From an uncultured Christensenella sp. (lineage in GTDB: Bacteria; Bacillota; Clostridia; Christensenellales; Pumilibacteraceae): 23,423 bases of DNA. The translations under genes were made by a program, and so were the position numbers. The notes under the pieces are model-generated. The model had not been told where the DNA came from, ran no database searches, and worked only from the letters and a program-made list of their open reading frames with translations. Each line of letters opens with the position of its first letter. Position 1 is the first letter of the stretch. Where the stretch lies: contig CAJUBY010000030.1 in NCBI GenBank assembly GCA_910585055.1, forward strand, positions 1 to 23,423. Direction: 5' to 3'. Below, in pieces: positions 1 through 8,478 of the stretch.

Positions 1-47
1 TCACTCACAAGCTATTTAGTTATTTTCTGTCCAACTTTTGGGGTTCA
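1..47 (+). mobile_element. Possible right end of an IS3-family insertion sequence
   Basis: Read on the minus strand from position 47, the sequence begins TGAACCCCAAAAGTTGGACA. This resembles the terminal inverted repeats of IS3/IS150-group elements, which start with TG and often carry CCCAAAA and GTTGGACA-like blocks. The orientation would put the body of the element to the left, outside the window. A short plus-strand frame stays open to a TAG at 48-50, which would fit a transposase tail, but it is too short to identify. The other end and any target duplication are not visible, so this is a weak call. Positions 48-127 are AT-rich and show no gene. Confidence 0.33.
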
Positions 48-127
48 TAGCATTTTACAAGCGCATTTTTTATATGAAAATTATGTTTTAGAGTGTGAAA
101 TTTCCGTGCATAAAATAATAGAAACAC

Positions 128-156
128 TTGAAAATGGTGTCGGATTGTGTTATAAT
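128..156 (+). promoter_or_regulatory. Sigma-A-type promoter of the six-gene operon
   Basis: TTGAAA at 128-133 and a perfect TATAAT at 151-156 are separated by exactly 17 bp. Transcription would start near 163. The promoter therefore lies inside the longest possible open frame of the first gene and rules out its upstream TTG start. Confidence 0.75.
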
Positions 157-181
157 TTATCGGATGATAAATGATAGGCGT

Positions 182-1042
182 ATGGATCAATATTGGAGAG
201 ATTTGAGAACAGACGATTTCGGCGGATCCGATATCGCTGTTTTCGGTATTGCTTACGACGGGCATTGTTCCGCATCGCGCGGCACTGCAAAAGCGCCTGA
301 GGTAATGAGGCGGCTTTCCGCATATCTTCCGCCGTATACCGTTTCCGGAAAAAGAATAGAAGCGTCCGTTTACGATATGGGCGATATAAAAGAATACGAT
401 TACGGCAAAGTCGAAAGTTTTGCGGCAAAAGCGTTTCAAAAGAAACTGACCGTGATATTGGGCGGCGACCATTCCGTAAGTATACTTACTCAAAAAGCGT
501 TCGAAAAGTTTTTCAAGGGAAAAACAGGGATCGTTCACATAGACGCACATGCCGATATTTGCGATGTTTACGACGGATCGAGATATTCCCATGCTTGCGT
601 ATTGCGCCGCGCATTGGAAAACGGTTATTCGGACGACGATATAGTCATGGTAGGCATTCGTTCTTACGAAGATCGGGAGATAGAATATTTAGCAGGTTCT
701 TCTATCGAGATATATTCGGCGGAGAGAGCGACGTCGGACGGAGTCGAAGCCGTAACGCGCAAGATCGTTGATAAATTCCGCGGTTATGACGGCGTGTACG
801 TTTCTTTCGATATCGATGCCGTCGATCCGTCGTTCGCGCCGGGAACGGGCACGCCCGAAGCTTTCGGGTTGCAGTCGTCTTATGTATTGTCGCTTTTAAA
901 AGGCATATTCGCGTCGCTGCCCGTAAAGGCGTTGGACCTGGTCGAAATATCTCCGCCTGCGGACGTCAACGATATAACGTCCTGGCTGGGACTGAAATAC
1001 TTATTGGAAATTTTCGGGATCGTAAGATCCGATAATAAATAA
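182..1042 (+). CDS. Agmatinase/arginase-family ureohydrolase
   Basis: Predicted binuclear-manganese amidinohydrolase of 286 residues; agmatine to putrescine plus urea is the likeliest reaction, though arginase or formimidoylglutamase-type substrates remain possible. The family metal ligands are visible: GGDHS at 94-98 (His97), IDAHAD at 120-125 (Asp121, His123, Asp125) and SFDIDAVDP at 208-216 (Asp210, Asp212). They are followed by PGTGTPE and a DLVEISPP block, so it should be catalytically intact. The frame is open from a TTG at 128, but a promoter sits at 128-156, so the start is ATG 182 (a weak AGG lies just upstream) or, if leaderless, ATG 164. It is the first gene of the operon; the next starts 17 bases on. 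Its company with a SpeD-like protein suggests a polyamine theme, which is inference. Confidence 0.88.
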   Translation: MDQYWRDLRTDDFGGSDIAVFGIAYDGHCSASRGTAKAPEVMRRLSAYLPPYTVSGKRIEASVYDMGDIKEYDYGKVESFAAKAFQKKLTVILGGDHSVSILTQKAFEKFFKGKTGIVHIDAHADICDVYDGSRYSHACVLRRALENGYSDDDIVMVGIRSYEDREIEYLAGSSIEIYSAERATSDGVEAVTRKIVDKFRGYDGVYVSFDIDAVDPSFAPGTGTPEAFGLQSSYVLSLLKGIFASLPVKALDLVEISPPADVNDITSWLGLKYLLEIFGIVRSDNK

Positions 1043-1058
1043 TTTTTAAGGGAACAAA

Positions 1059-2984
1059 ATGAAAGACAAGAGAAGTTTGCTGGTAGACGAAACGCAGAAA
1101 GCGCTGTTCAGAATGTATAAGGCATACCGTGTCGTAGGCAGCGAGATCAAGGAGGATTTTTTCGGTTTAAAAGACGTAATGCATATAAAAGACGGGCGTT
1201 ACGTCTTTCACATGTCTTCTCAAAAAACAGACGAAGGACTTTTGAGCCAAGCATACGGTCTTTTTTTGATGGCATCCATTACCGACCGTTTCGATGTAAG
1301 GTACAGTGCGGAAGAGCTCAAATATTTTAAGAACAGTATTATGGCGCTTGTCGATTACGCCGACCGCAACGGATTCGATGTAAGCCCGTTTTCCACGCCG
1401 GAACGAAACAGGGAACTGTTCGGTAAAAACGATGCTTTTATAGAGTCGTTAACTTGGGTGCTTTCGTGTCTGCTGTATGCTCGCCGACTTCATAAAGCAG
1501 GGAAAGTCGATTTCGAAAAGGAACTGCCTGCTTTAGTCAAGCTTATAGCAAGGTCGTTTAAATTATTGCTGGACAACGTTATCCATAAAGACGGATCTTT
1601 GGGTTATGTAAAAAACAGTACCGATTATTTGGGCTGGGGTTCGGTAACGCGCTGTACACAGATATCGCTTTATTTTACGCACTCCGTGTGCGAGAGTTTC
1701 GGCGACCTGGAAGATACGGCGTTGGGCAACGCCGATCTGGACATCGACCGCGACGAAGAATTTATCGGGCAGATAAACACGGAAGCCGGAGAAGATATAA
1801 TCGGACAGTTTATAACCGTATGCGACTGTGTCGGAGCCAATATGTACAATCAGTATAAATCGCTGCTCGGCAAAAACTTTTTCTATACGGACGGTTCAGT
1901 AGCGAGCTTCAGTCAGATATCATGCTCGATACAATCTCCCGTTCTTTTGAATCATTTGTATGTTGTATTGAGCGCGATATATACAAACTATTATAAAGAA
2001 TTGGAGAAGAAAAGTCAGGACGAATATAAAGACTTTATGGTCACGGTAAAAAATGCCGTAGATATGGTATATGAAACTTATATCGATCTTAAGAATGCCG
2101 GCAAAAGCAGCATTGTCGACAGGGATATAGTCATGTTTTCCGAAAAACATCCCAACAAGGACATTTGCAAATATCTTGCTGCGGAAAGGATAAACGTATC
2201 CATATTGGAAGCGCTGACCGTTAAAGCGAAAAATATGATCGTTACATACGTTTCGAAATATCCGGAAAAAGAGATCGATACCGTCATAGACATAATCGAA
2301 GACAACCATATGAACGATAAATGGATATGGAGCGAAATGGGCTTCGATCTGCAGCAGACTGAACGCTGTATATCGGCTATAAGGGAGTTTTACGATTATT
2401 ACGATATTTATATCCGAAAGTATGCCGAGATCGACGCCGACGAAAAACTTGTCAAAAAAGATCACAGAAACGAGATCGCAAAAATGCAGCAGGCGTTCGA
2501 AGAAGAAAAGAAGCAGCACGAAAAAATGATAAGGGAGTTGAAGAAAGAAAACGCCGAAAGACTTGTAAAAGAGATCCAAGCAGCCAGAGACGACAATCAC
2601 GTAGATTCCGCCGTCATAAAATTGATTGATAAAATGCTCAACGAAAGGATCGCCGTAACTATGACCGATCTGTTTTTAAAGATCTTCGACGACAGCAAGG
2701 AATCGGCATTCAATACTTTGACTCAAGAACAGTCGGCGTTTAAAGACGCGTTTAAAAAAATCTTGTTTTCGTTTATGATACCCAAAGCGCAGACGGTCAA
2801 AAACGGATATTCGATGAAAGGCGAGTGGAGCACGGACGACATATTGCGCGGTATAGAAAACGACTTCGGTGAGTTTTTGCAGAATTGGATGGAATATTTG
2901 ACGCGCGAAAACAACAGCGACGACGTAAAATACAAAGGTCTGATCGATATGCTGACCGGAAACAATAAAGGCGGTAAGATATAA
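1059..2984 (+). CDS. Uncharacterised 641-residue helical protein with coiled coil
   Basis: I do not recognise this family. The protein is 641 residues with no signal peptide or clear membrane segment, so it is probably cytoplasmic. The N-terminal 300 residues are helix-rich. They contain a Gly/aromatic block near 178-194 (DGSLGY, then LGWGS) that faintly recalls alpha/alpha-toroid proteins; this is only a resemblance. Residues about 455-512 are dense in Glu, Lys and Gln and predict a coiled coil. The last 130 residues are again helical. A Shine-Dalgarno AAGGGA precedes ATG 1059. Its stop codon overlaps the next start by one base (TAATG), so translation is probably coupled to the ATPase gene. 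A scaffold or partner for that ATPase is a guess from position. Confidence 0.8.
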   Translation: MKDKRSLLVDETQKALFRMYKAYRVVGSEIKEDFFGLKDVMHIKDGRYVFHMSSQKTDEGLLSQAYGLFLMASITDRFDVRYSAEELKYFKNSIMALVDYADRNGFDVSPFSTPERNRELFGKNDAFIESLTWVLSCLLYARRLHKAGKVDFEKELPALVKLIARSFKLLLDNVIHKDGSLGYVKNSTDYLGWGSVTRCTQISLYFTHSVCESFGDLEDTALGNADLDIDRDEEFIGQINTEAGEDIIGQFITVCDCVGANMYNQYKSLLGKNFFYTDGSVASFSQISCSIQSPVLLNHLYVVLSAIYTNYYKELEKKSQDEYKDFMVTVKNAVDMVYETYIDLKNAGKSSIVDRDIVMFSEKHPNKDICKYLAAERINVSILEALTVKAKNMIVTYVSKYPEKEIDTVIDIIEDNHMNDKWIWSEMGFDLQQTERCISAIREFYDYYDIYIRKYAEIDADEKLVKKDHRNEIAKMQQAFEEEKKQHEKMIRELKKENAERLVKEIQAARDDNHVDSAVIKLIDKMLNERIAVTMTDLFLKIFDDSKESAFNTLTQEQSAFKDAFKKILFSFMIPKAQTVKNGYSMKGEWSTDDILRGIENDFGEFLQNWMEYLTRENNSDDVKYKGLIDMLTGNNKGGKI

Positions 2985-3901
2985 TGTTGGTAACTTCGTT
3001 CCATTCTTATAAAGGCGGCTCGTGCCGGACTTCCACGTGTATAAATTCGTTGCCTTTTATGGTGGAAAAATTGGGCGCGGATGCCGAGCATCCCATACTC
3101 GTAATAGATACCGATCTGGACAGTCAAGGTCTTACATATCTTTTCGGCGCGGAGAATTCTTTTGAAGCTTACGATGCGAAAATGCTCTTGAGCGGCAAGA
3201 TACCCGGTAAAAATAAGACAGTGTCAGTATCGGAACACGATTTCTTTAGATATTGTACTCCGGTAGGCGATAAGATCGGTGTGGAAATAGACAAGTCGGT
3301 ATATTTTTTGGGCGTTAACGACAAGCGTGTTTTTGCAGTGCAGGATATGACCGGCAGAGCCGATCTTGTTTTATCCGATCTTTATCAGTTGTGTAAAAAT
3401 ATCGGCGTAAAGGCTATTGTTTTCGATACGGCGTCCGGGGATCAGTTTGCGGCGACCGCGACCATAAAAGCCAGTAGCGTTATGGTTTGCTGTATGCGGC
3501 CCACAAAACAGTTCCGTGTAGGCACGTCGAGATTTTTGGCGCGTTTCAAAGAATGTATAAAAAACGATACTTACGGAACGCAGCGTACCCGTGTTATAGT
3601 ATTGCCTACGGCGGTACCCTGTAAAACTACTGTTATAAACAACAGGGATCAGCACGAAATGGCGATAGATCGGATAATCGATTCCGTAAGAGGCGTAGGC
3701 TACGAAGTCTGCAGAGAATTTCTGAAAGAAGACCGTTTCGGTATCCCCGAGGTCGAAAGGTTTAAATGGCAGGAAGACGTTTTGTATAAACTCAAGCGTG
3801 ACGGCAAATTGAACGGAGAAAGCGATGCGGAGGCTGCGCTCAAAAGATACGAGACCCTTGTGGATAACATTATTTCAGAGGATAAAAAAGTAAATGAGTG
3901 A
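2984..3901 (+). CDS. ParA/MinD-like P-loop ATPase with altered Walker A
   Basis: The 305-residue protein opens with a beta strand and then KGGSCRTS at residues 10-17. This is the position of the deviant Walker A motif (KGGxGKTT/S) of ParA/MinD/Soj ATPases. The signature lysine (Lys10) is kept, but the usual Gly-Lys is Cys14-Arg15. Other family landmarks are present: IDTDLDSQGL at 41-50 and a Walker B-like VFDTASG at 146-152, followed by a hydrophobic strand and RPTKQF. Arg in place of the P-loop Lys occurs in some ParA-like ATPases; the Cys is unusual to me. ParA-type enzymes dimerise on ATP and position cargo or switch partners at DNA or membrane. No ParB gene or parS-like repeats were seen, so plasmid partition is unlikely. 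It overlaps its neighbours by 1 and 8 bases. Confidence 0.82.
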   Translation: MLVTSFHSYKGGSCRTSTCINSLPFMVEKLGADAEHPILVIDTDLDSQGLTYLFGAENSFEAYDAKMLLSGKIPGKNKTVSVSEHDFFRYCTPVGDKIGVEIDKSVYFLGVNDKRVFAVQDMTGRADLVLSDLYQLCKNIGVKAIVFDTASGDQFAATATIKASSVMVCCMRPTKQFRVGTSRFLARFKECIKNDTYGTQRTRVIVLPTAVPCKTTVINNRDQHEMAIDRIIDSVRGVGYEVCREFLKEDRFGIPEVERFKWQEDVLYKLKRDGKLNGESDAEAALKRYETLVDNIISEDKKVNE

Positions 3902-6134
3902 GCTTGTCGACTTAACTCTCAAACGTATAAAAGACAAAAGACTGCGTCATATCGTGATCGGGTCGGAAAATCCGGACGAAAAAACTATTACCGGAAAGAT
4001 CATTTATTGCATGAATAACATCATGATTATGTCTTTTTTCGGGTTTTTCTCGCTGTGGAAACGTTTTCGGAACGTTACCGATATAGACGGATCGACGGCA
4101 AATATAAGACGTATAAACGAGACTTTTTCGGATATTTACAACGGTACTCCGCTGTCATTGGAAGTGATATCGTTTTTACTTACCGAGATCCAGCTTGACG
4201 CGGGAAAAAATATTGCATCTCCGTACCGCGAATATGTAAGAAATAAAATAACTTATTCGAAGTTTCAGAGAATAACGGAAATAATACGTGTTTGGAAAAT
4301 AAATTACAAGCATGCCGAACAGAATATCGAAACACTTACGTCTTTGTACGTCGGGCTGTTGGAATCATTGCCGATATTGCGTAAAATGAGTATAAACGAC
4401 AGCGACGGCGGTATGCGTTTGACGATTGTCTTTAATGACGACGACGAGTATACCGACGACATTTCGTTGTTCGTAAAACTTATAGAACATGATTTCGAAT
4501 GCGATTATTATTATTTGTATAAAGCGGCGGAGATGGATAACTCGATGTATCTCGAGTACACAGACTTTTCCGGCAGCAATTCATGCAGCGGCGACGGGTC
4601 CGGTCCGTTTACATCGCCCGTAAGCGAGTTCCGAGCCGCGATAGGGTACGACGGCAGAAGAAAAAGATCCAAAAACGCGGTAACGAACTTGAATATGCTT
4701 AATTTTAAGTATATCCGCCGTCTTGCCATGGCTGTGTCGGACGTTTTAGGCAACGGGACTAAACGTATGCTCAAAGAAGCGTACGCGAACAATGCCAAAT
4801 ATAAGGATATATTTTCCGAAGAGAGCGACAGTCTCAATTGGGATAACGTTATGGTATTGCTAATGCTGGAGGAAGGTCCCAGCGATATCATAGAAGTAGT
4901 ATTGAAGAACGACGTCAACGCATTTGACAATATACTTCTGAACGTTGCGATCCGTTTCGAGCTGGACCATAACAAGCTTACGCAAAAATACAGACAGATC
5001 CTGTCTAACGAAGAGCGTTACGAAAAAACGCAGCACCGCGGATTCGATGTAAACAAAACGGTCAGATCTTGGCGCAGAAACGCGGAGATCTCGCTTATGT
5101 CGCAATTTTTGGTTTCGGCGGTGACTGATACCGATATAGACAACGTTACGACAAATGCGTTTTATGCCGAAAGCCTCTCGATGAAGAAAAAGAAAATAGA
5201 ATCGAGCAGAAAAGACGGAAACGAGACCGAAGTTATAAGACTTTTGAATAAAACGTTGGAAAGAATTTTCAGAATGCTTATAGTGTTCTATAAGGGCATT
5301 ATAGCGTACGCGCAAAAGAAAGAAGAAATGCTAAAAGATGTTATCGACGTCAGAAGCCGGCAGAGCGATGAATTTCTTTCCGTTTTGCAGAATAACTGCG
5401 AAAAGGCTTTTTTCGATTCGGTCGAAGAGAGCATGGAAGAGAAGGATCGCGTTACGGGTAAAACTCTGGCAAATTCGTCGCTGGGCGTTCTCGTTAAAAT
5501 GTTCGAAGACCTTTGCCGCGGTGTGGACGATAAGCGCGGCGAACATTTCGTGTGCCACGGTAACAGCGGCAAGCTATTGCACTCGGTCTTGGGCAGAAAC
5601 GCTATTTGCGATATATCGCAGATGCGGCGGATCATGGCGTTGAAACAGGGAGAAATAAACGATACACGTAATTATCCGAAAGACCTTTTAAGTTTTTTCA
5701 ACAAGTATTTAAAGCACGACGATCCTTCCGTAGATATTTGGGATGTGATTATAGAAAAGTATTATTCGCGCTGTATCGAATTACTCAAATTTTTTGCTTT
5801 CAACAAAGACTACGAAAAGGAAGGTGGGCTGTGTCATCAGTCGATATACGATCCTATTTTTCCGTATGTCGTGCGGTACAGCGAAAAGAGCGAGAACCGC
5901 GATAAATGCAGCGTGTGTCAATATGTAATAAATACCGACGGCGAATTCGATAAAACAATGGGCGTAAAACTGCTTACCGAATTCGACTATAAAATAAACG
6001 AATTATATTACTGCATACCCAATGCAGAGTGCTCGACTAAAAACTGGTGGGTAGCGCCGTTTTTGATAAGCTGCAGGAAATTCGATCGGATATTTCTTAA
6101 GTTAAGTCTCGACGAGGACGAATCGGAGTTATAA
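3894..6134 (+). CDS. Uncharacterised 746-residue protein
   Basis: I do not recognise this family and propose no function. The product is largely helical by composition, with charged stretches around residues 430-520 that may form a coiled coil. A Ser/Gly-rich low-complexity loop lies near residues 226-240. The C-terminal quarter is richer in Cys and aromatic residues, including a CSVC pair at about 672-675 and later Cys and Trp-Trp residues that could belong to a small metal-binding or disulfide-like fold. A short hydrophobic stretch near residues 43-53 is too short for a confident membrane helix. The ATG overlaps the ATPase stop by eight bases, and its own TAA abuts the next ATG, so it is translated as part of the same operon. 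It is the largest product of the cluster. Confidence 0.8.
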   Translation: MSELVDLTLKRIKDKRLRHIVIGSENPDEKTITGKIIYCMNNIMIMSFFGFFSLWKRFRNVTDIDGSTANIRRINETFSDIYNGTPLSLEVISFLLTEIQLDAGKNIASPYREYVRNKITYSKFQRITEIIRVWKINYKHAEQNIETLTSLYVGLLESLPILRKMSINDSDGGMRLTIVFNDDDEYTDDISLFVKLIEHDFECDYYYLYKAAEMDNSMYLEYTDFSGSNSCSGDGSGPFTSPVSEFRAAIGYDGRRKRSKNAVTNLNMLNFKYIRRLAMAVSDVLGNGTKRMLKEAYANNAKYKDIFSEESDSLNWDNVMVLLMLEEGPSDIIEVVLKNDVNAFDNILLNVAIRFELDHNKLTQKYRQILSNEERYEKTQHRGFDVNKTVRSWRRNAEISLMSQFLVSAVTDTDIDNVTTNAFYAESLSMKKKKIESSRKDGNETEVIRLLNKTLERIFRMLIVFYKGIIAYAQKKEEMLKDVIDVRSRQSDEFLSVLQNNCEKAFFDSVEESMEEKDRVTGKTLANSSLGVLVKMFEDLCRGVDDKRGEHFVCHGNSGKLLHSVLGRNAICDISQMRRIMALKQGEINDTRNYPKDLLSFFNKYLKHDDPSVDIWDVIIEKYYSRCIELLKFFAFNKDYEKEGGLCHQSIYDPIFPYVVRYSEKSENRDKCSVCQYVINTDGEFDKTMGVKLLTEFDYKINELYYCIPNAECSTKNWWVAPFLISCRKFDRIFLKLSLDEDESEL

Positions 6135-6932
6135 ATGCGACATATGATGCTTGACTGTTACGGCGCGCCTAACTTTTGTTTGGACGACGTAATGGGTATT
6201 TACAATCTGCTCAACGGCATTGCCGACATTGCGGAACTTACACCGGTAGCTCCGCCGTCGCTTATACCTTATTATTATTGCGACGACCCCGAAGACGTAG
6301 GTATAAGCGCGTATCTGTTTTTAAAGGGCGGACATATAACCATACATACGTTTTCCAAAAGGGAATGTTATTTCGTGGATATAATGAGCCCCGAATTTTT
6401 CGGCGCCGAGATAATATATAAGTATTTGGAAGTAAATTTACCGTTCAATAAGGCCGTATCCAATTACCGTACCAATGACAGGCGAGTCGACGATAACGAC
6501 AGTGCGGATGTGAGCGATCTCGATTTCGGACCTCATCTCATAGGACGAGTTATCCCGAAAAAACCGCTTACACTCGATTCGGCGTTTAACGCTTTGGAAC
6601 GTTTGACGCATGCCGCGGACATGCAGCAGATCTCGCGCGCCAATGTCATCAAGGACAGCAATACGCAACCGTCTTATATCCAGGGTATAGTTGTCATAGC
6701 GCAAAGCCATATCTCTTTGTATTACGACACGGCGGAAAATATAATTTATTTCGATTTGTTTTCGTGCGCTTATTTCGATTATTCCAAAGTCGAAACGATA
6801 GTAACGGAACTTTTGGGCGAGATTGAAAATATATGTTTGGTCTGCCGCGGAGATAAATACGTTTTGAGTCGCAGCAGCAATATCGAATCGAATATATTGC
6901 AACGCGGAAAAAAATGGCAGAAAAATATTTAA
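6135..6932 (+). CDS. Tandem SpeD-like (AdoMet decarboxylase-fold) protein with divided active-site residues
   Basis: The 265-residue protein looks like two fused copies of the prokaryotic S-adenosylmethionine decarboxylase domain. The first spans about 1-105 and has GGHITIHTF at 65-73; the second spans about 131-250 and has QSHISLYYD at 190-198. In Thermotoga SpeD the key residues are Ser63 (self-cleaved to pyruvoyl), His68 and Cys83. At the same spacings the first copy has Gly66, His71, Pro86, and the second has Ser191, Tyr196, Cys211. So the first copy keeps only His, the second only Ser and Cys. Neither copy looks normally active, though a composite site across the copies is conceivable. 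Alternatively the fold may now bind a ligand or a partner. The gene starts immediately after the upstream stop (TAA-ATG). The family call rests on motif spacing and pattern, not on a search. Confidence 0.72.
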   Translation: MRHMMLDCYGAPNFCLDDVMGIYNLLNGIADIAELTPVAPPSLIPYYYCDDPEDVGISAYLFLKGGHITIHTFSKRECYFVDIMSPEFFGAEIIYKYLEVNLPFNKAVSNYRTNDRRVDDNDSADVSDLDFGPHLIGRVIPKKPLTLDSAFNALERLTHAADMQQISRANVIKDSNTQPSYIQGIVVIAQSHISLYYDTAENIIYFDLFSCAYFDYSKVETIVTELLGEIENICLVCRGDKYVLSRSSNIESNILQRGKKWQKNI

Positions 6933-6948
6933 GGGCGGCGTAAATACT

Positions 6949-8466
6949 TTGGAAAAAGATCAGATCGTTAAACATTTTACGAAATTCATATATCCGTTCA
7001 GATATTCCGCCGGGGCTTCGGATCTTTCCCGAGTAAAGATCGTAAATGCCAAAGGTAAAGAATCGTTTCCCTTTAAGACGTTCGGTCAACGAAGCGAAAA
7101 CTTGAGAAAGGGTATAGCCGAATTACTTATGCCGGACGGCGGAACGGCTAAGATCGCGGATTGTTTCGAGCTGGATTACGACAGCAGAGGTTATTTCGGA
7201 CTGCCGCAGCGGAAAACGGAATTTATGTCTTTCTATTCGAGAAAGGACAGAGGCAAAGCGTACGGTGTCGCAATAACGGATGTCAGGATATATTTATTCG
7301 AATCGGAAGTGGGCTTTATCGATATCGAATGTCAATACAAGAGCCGAGATATTAAAGACTTTATTGACGGCAATTATTTTATCTGCGAGATAAAATCGGA
7401 AGATAACGTGTTCGATTACGAGCGCAGAACGGGAAAGGACGAATCGGTAAAAATATCGTTTACGATGTACGGATTGGTCGAAAAACTTTTAAAATATGTA
7501 GACGGCGTAAAAGATATTAAAAAAGACTGTTTCCCCGAATTTAAAGAAGATAAGGGAATTATATACTCTTATTTACTTACCGGATCGAAGCCCTACGATT
7601 TGGAGAAACTGTTATTTACGTTAAGACGGAATTATAAGGATACATATAAGGTCCCATACGATAATGATATTTCCGACGATCCGTATATAAAACGGCAATT
7701 TGAAAATTCGTATTGGACAATGTCGTTCAACGGCGCCGTCAATTTAAGTTATTTAACGGGCGACGGGGTGACCGATTCTTTTTTTGGCGATAATTTTTAT
7801 TCGAAACTGCATGACACGTATTTTTCACTGTTCCTGCATGTGTTGCACCAGAGATTTGCTATGATGAAATACATGGGGGACATGGGACAGCTCGATACAC
7901 TGTGCAATGATTATTACATTATGAAAAAGGAGCTTAAAGCCGCGGAAGATTATAACGCGAAAGCCGCTCGGCTTAAGTATCGCGCATTTTTTAAACTCCC
8001 GTCAAGCGTCGAACACGTGAACGATTATTTCAATTTGCTGTACCGTACCTTTCGGGTGAACGAGCTTAAACAGAGTTTTTTCAACGATATCGAAGCGCTT
8101 ACCGACATATGTAAGACTTATGTCGAGCGTATAAAAGCCAGAGACGATAAAATAGCGTCCAAAAGAAAGAAAAAGATCGAGATATTCGTTGCGTCGCTGG
8201 GAACTTTGGTGGCGGTGGGGACGCTTTTGGATTCGTATTGGGGATTGCTCGAAAAATTGATGGGGAACAGAGTGGATTTTTGGTCCGCGCAAATATTGGT
8301 ATTTTTGGGCGCGTTGCTCGTTCCCGTCGTAACGGTCATAGTCGATGTCGTTTATAGGATAAAGGAGATATGTAAGATAACAAAGGATCTTAAAGACGAG
8401 CTGGAAGAGAATTTGGTAGAGTCGGATAAAGTGCGTAAAAAACGCAAAAAGTTGATAAACAGATAG
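6949..8466 (+). CDS. Membrane protein with two C-terminal transmembrane helices
   Basis: The 505-residue product has a large soluble N-terminal region (1-400), then a basic KIASKRKKK stretch and two hydrophobic segments at about 410-429 and 446-468. A charged tail follows, with Lys/Arg-rich residues at the end. The region before the membrane (about 290-400, including LHVLHQRF) is helical. A long helix leading into two C-terminal membrane spans recalls CorA-type channels, but the CorA GMN motif is absent and I do not claim ion transport. The start is TTG 6949, chosen for AAGGGCGG at 6931-6938, ten bases upstream. It is the last gene of the operon and ends just before the terminator. As the only membrane protein in the cluster it could be the anchor or output component, which is inference. 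Confidence 0.8.
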   Translation: MEKDQIVKHFTKFIYPFRYSAGASDLSRVKIVNAKGKESFPFKTFGQRSENLRKGIAELLMPDGGTAKIADCFELDYDSRGYFGLPQRKTEFMSFYSRKDRGKAYGVAITDVRIYLFESEVGFIDIECQYKSRDIKDFIDGNYFICEIKSEDNVFDYERRTGKDESVKISFTMYGLVEKLLKYVDGVKDIKKDCFPEFKEDKGIIYSYLLTGSKPYDLEKLLFTLRRNYKDTYKVPYDNDISDDPYIKRQFENSYWTMSFNGAVNLSYLTGDGVTDSFFGDNFYSKLHDTYFSLFLHVLHQRFAMMKYMGDMGQLDTLCNDYYIMKKELKAAEDYNAKAARLKYRAFFKLPSSVEHVNDYFNLLYRTFRVNELKQSFFNDIEALTDICKTYVERIKARDDKIASKRKKKIEIFVASLGTLVAVGTLLDSYWGLLEKLMGNRVDFWSAQILVFLGALLVPVVTVIVDVVYRIKEICKITKDLKDELEENLVESDKVRKKRKKLINR

Positions 8467-8478
8467 ATGTTTTAACGA

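Noticed and set aside
124..140. ACAC...GTGT inverted repeat around the -35 box of the operon promoter as a repressor site
   Set aside because: Only four bases per arm with a nine-base centre; expected by chance.
128..181. TTG start at 128 for the ureohydrolase, giving 304 residues
   Set aside because: A -35/-10 pair with ideal 17-bp spacing occupies 128-156, so the extra 18 codons would not be transcribed; they also match nothing typical of the family.
2984..3901. Plasmid or chromosome partition locus
   Set aside because: There is no ParB-like gene and no iterated centromere-like repeats nearby, and the ATPase is embedded in an operon with metabolic folds.
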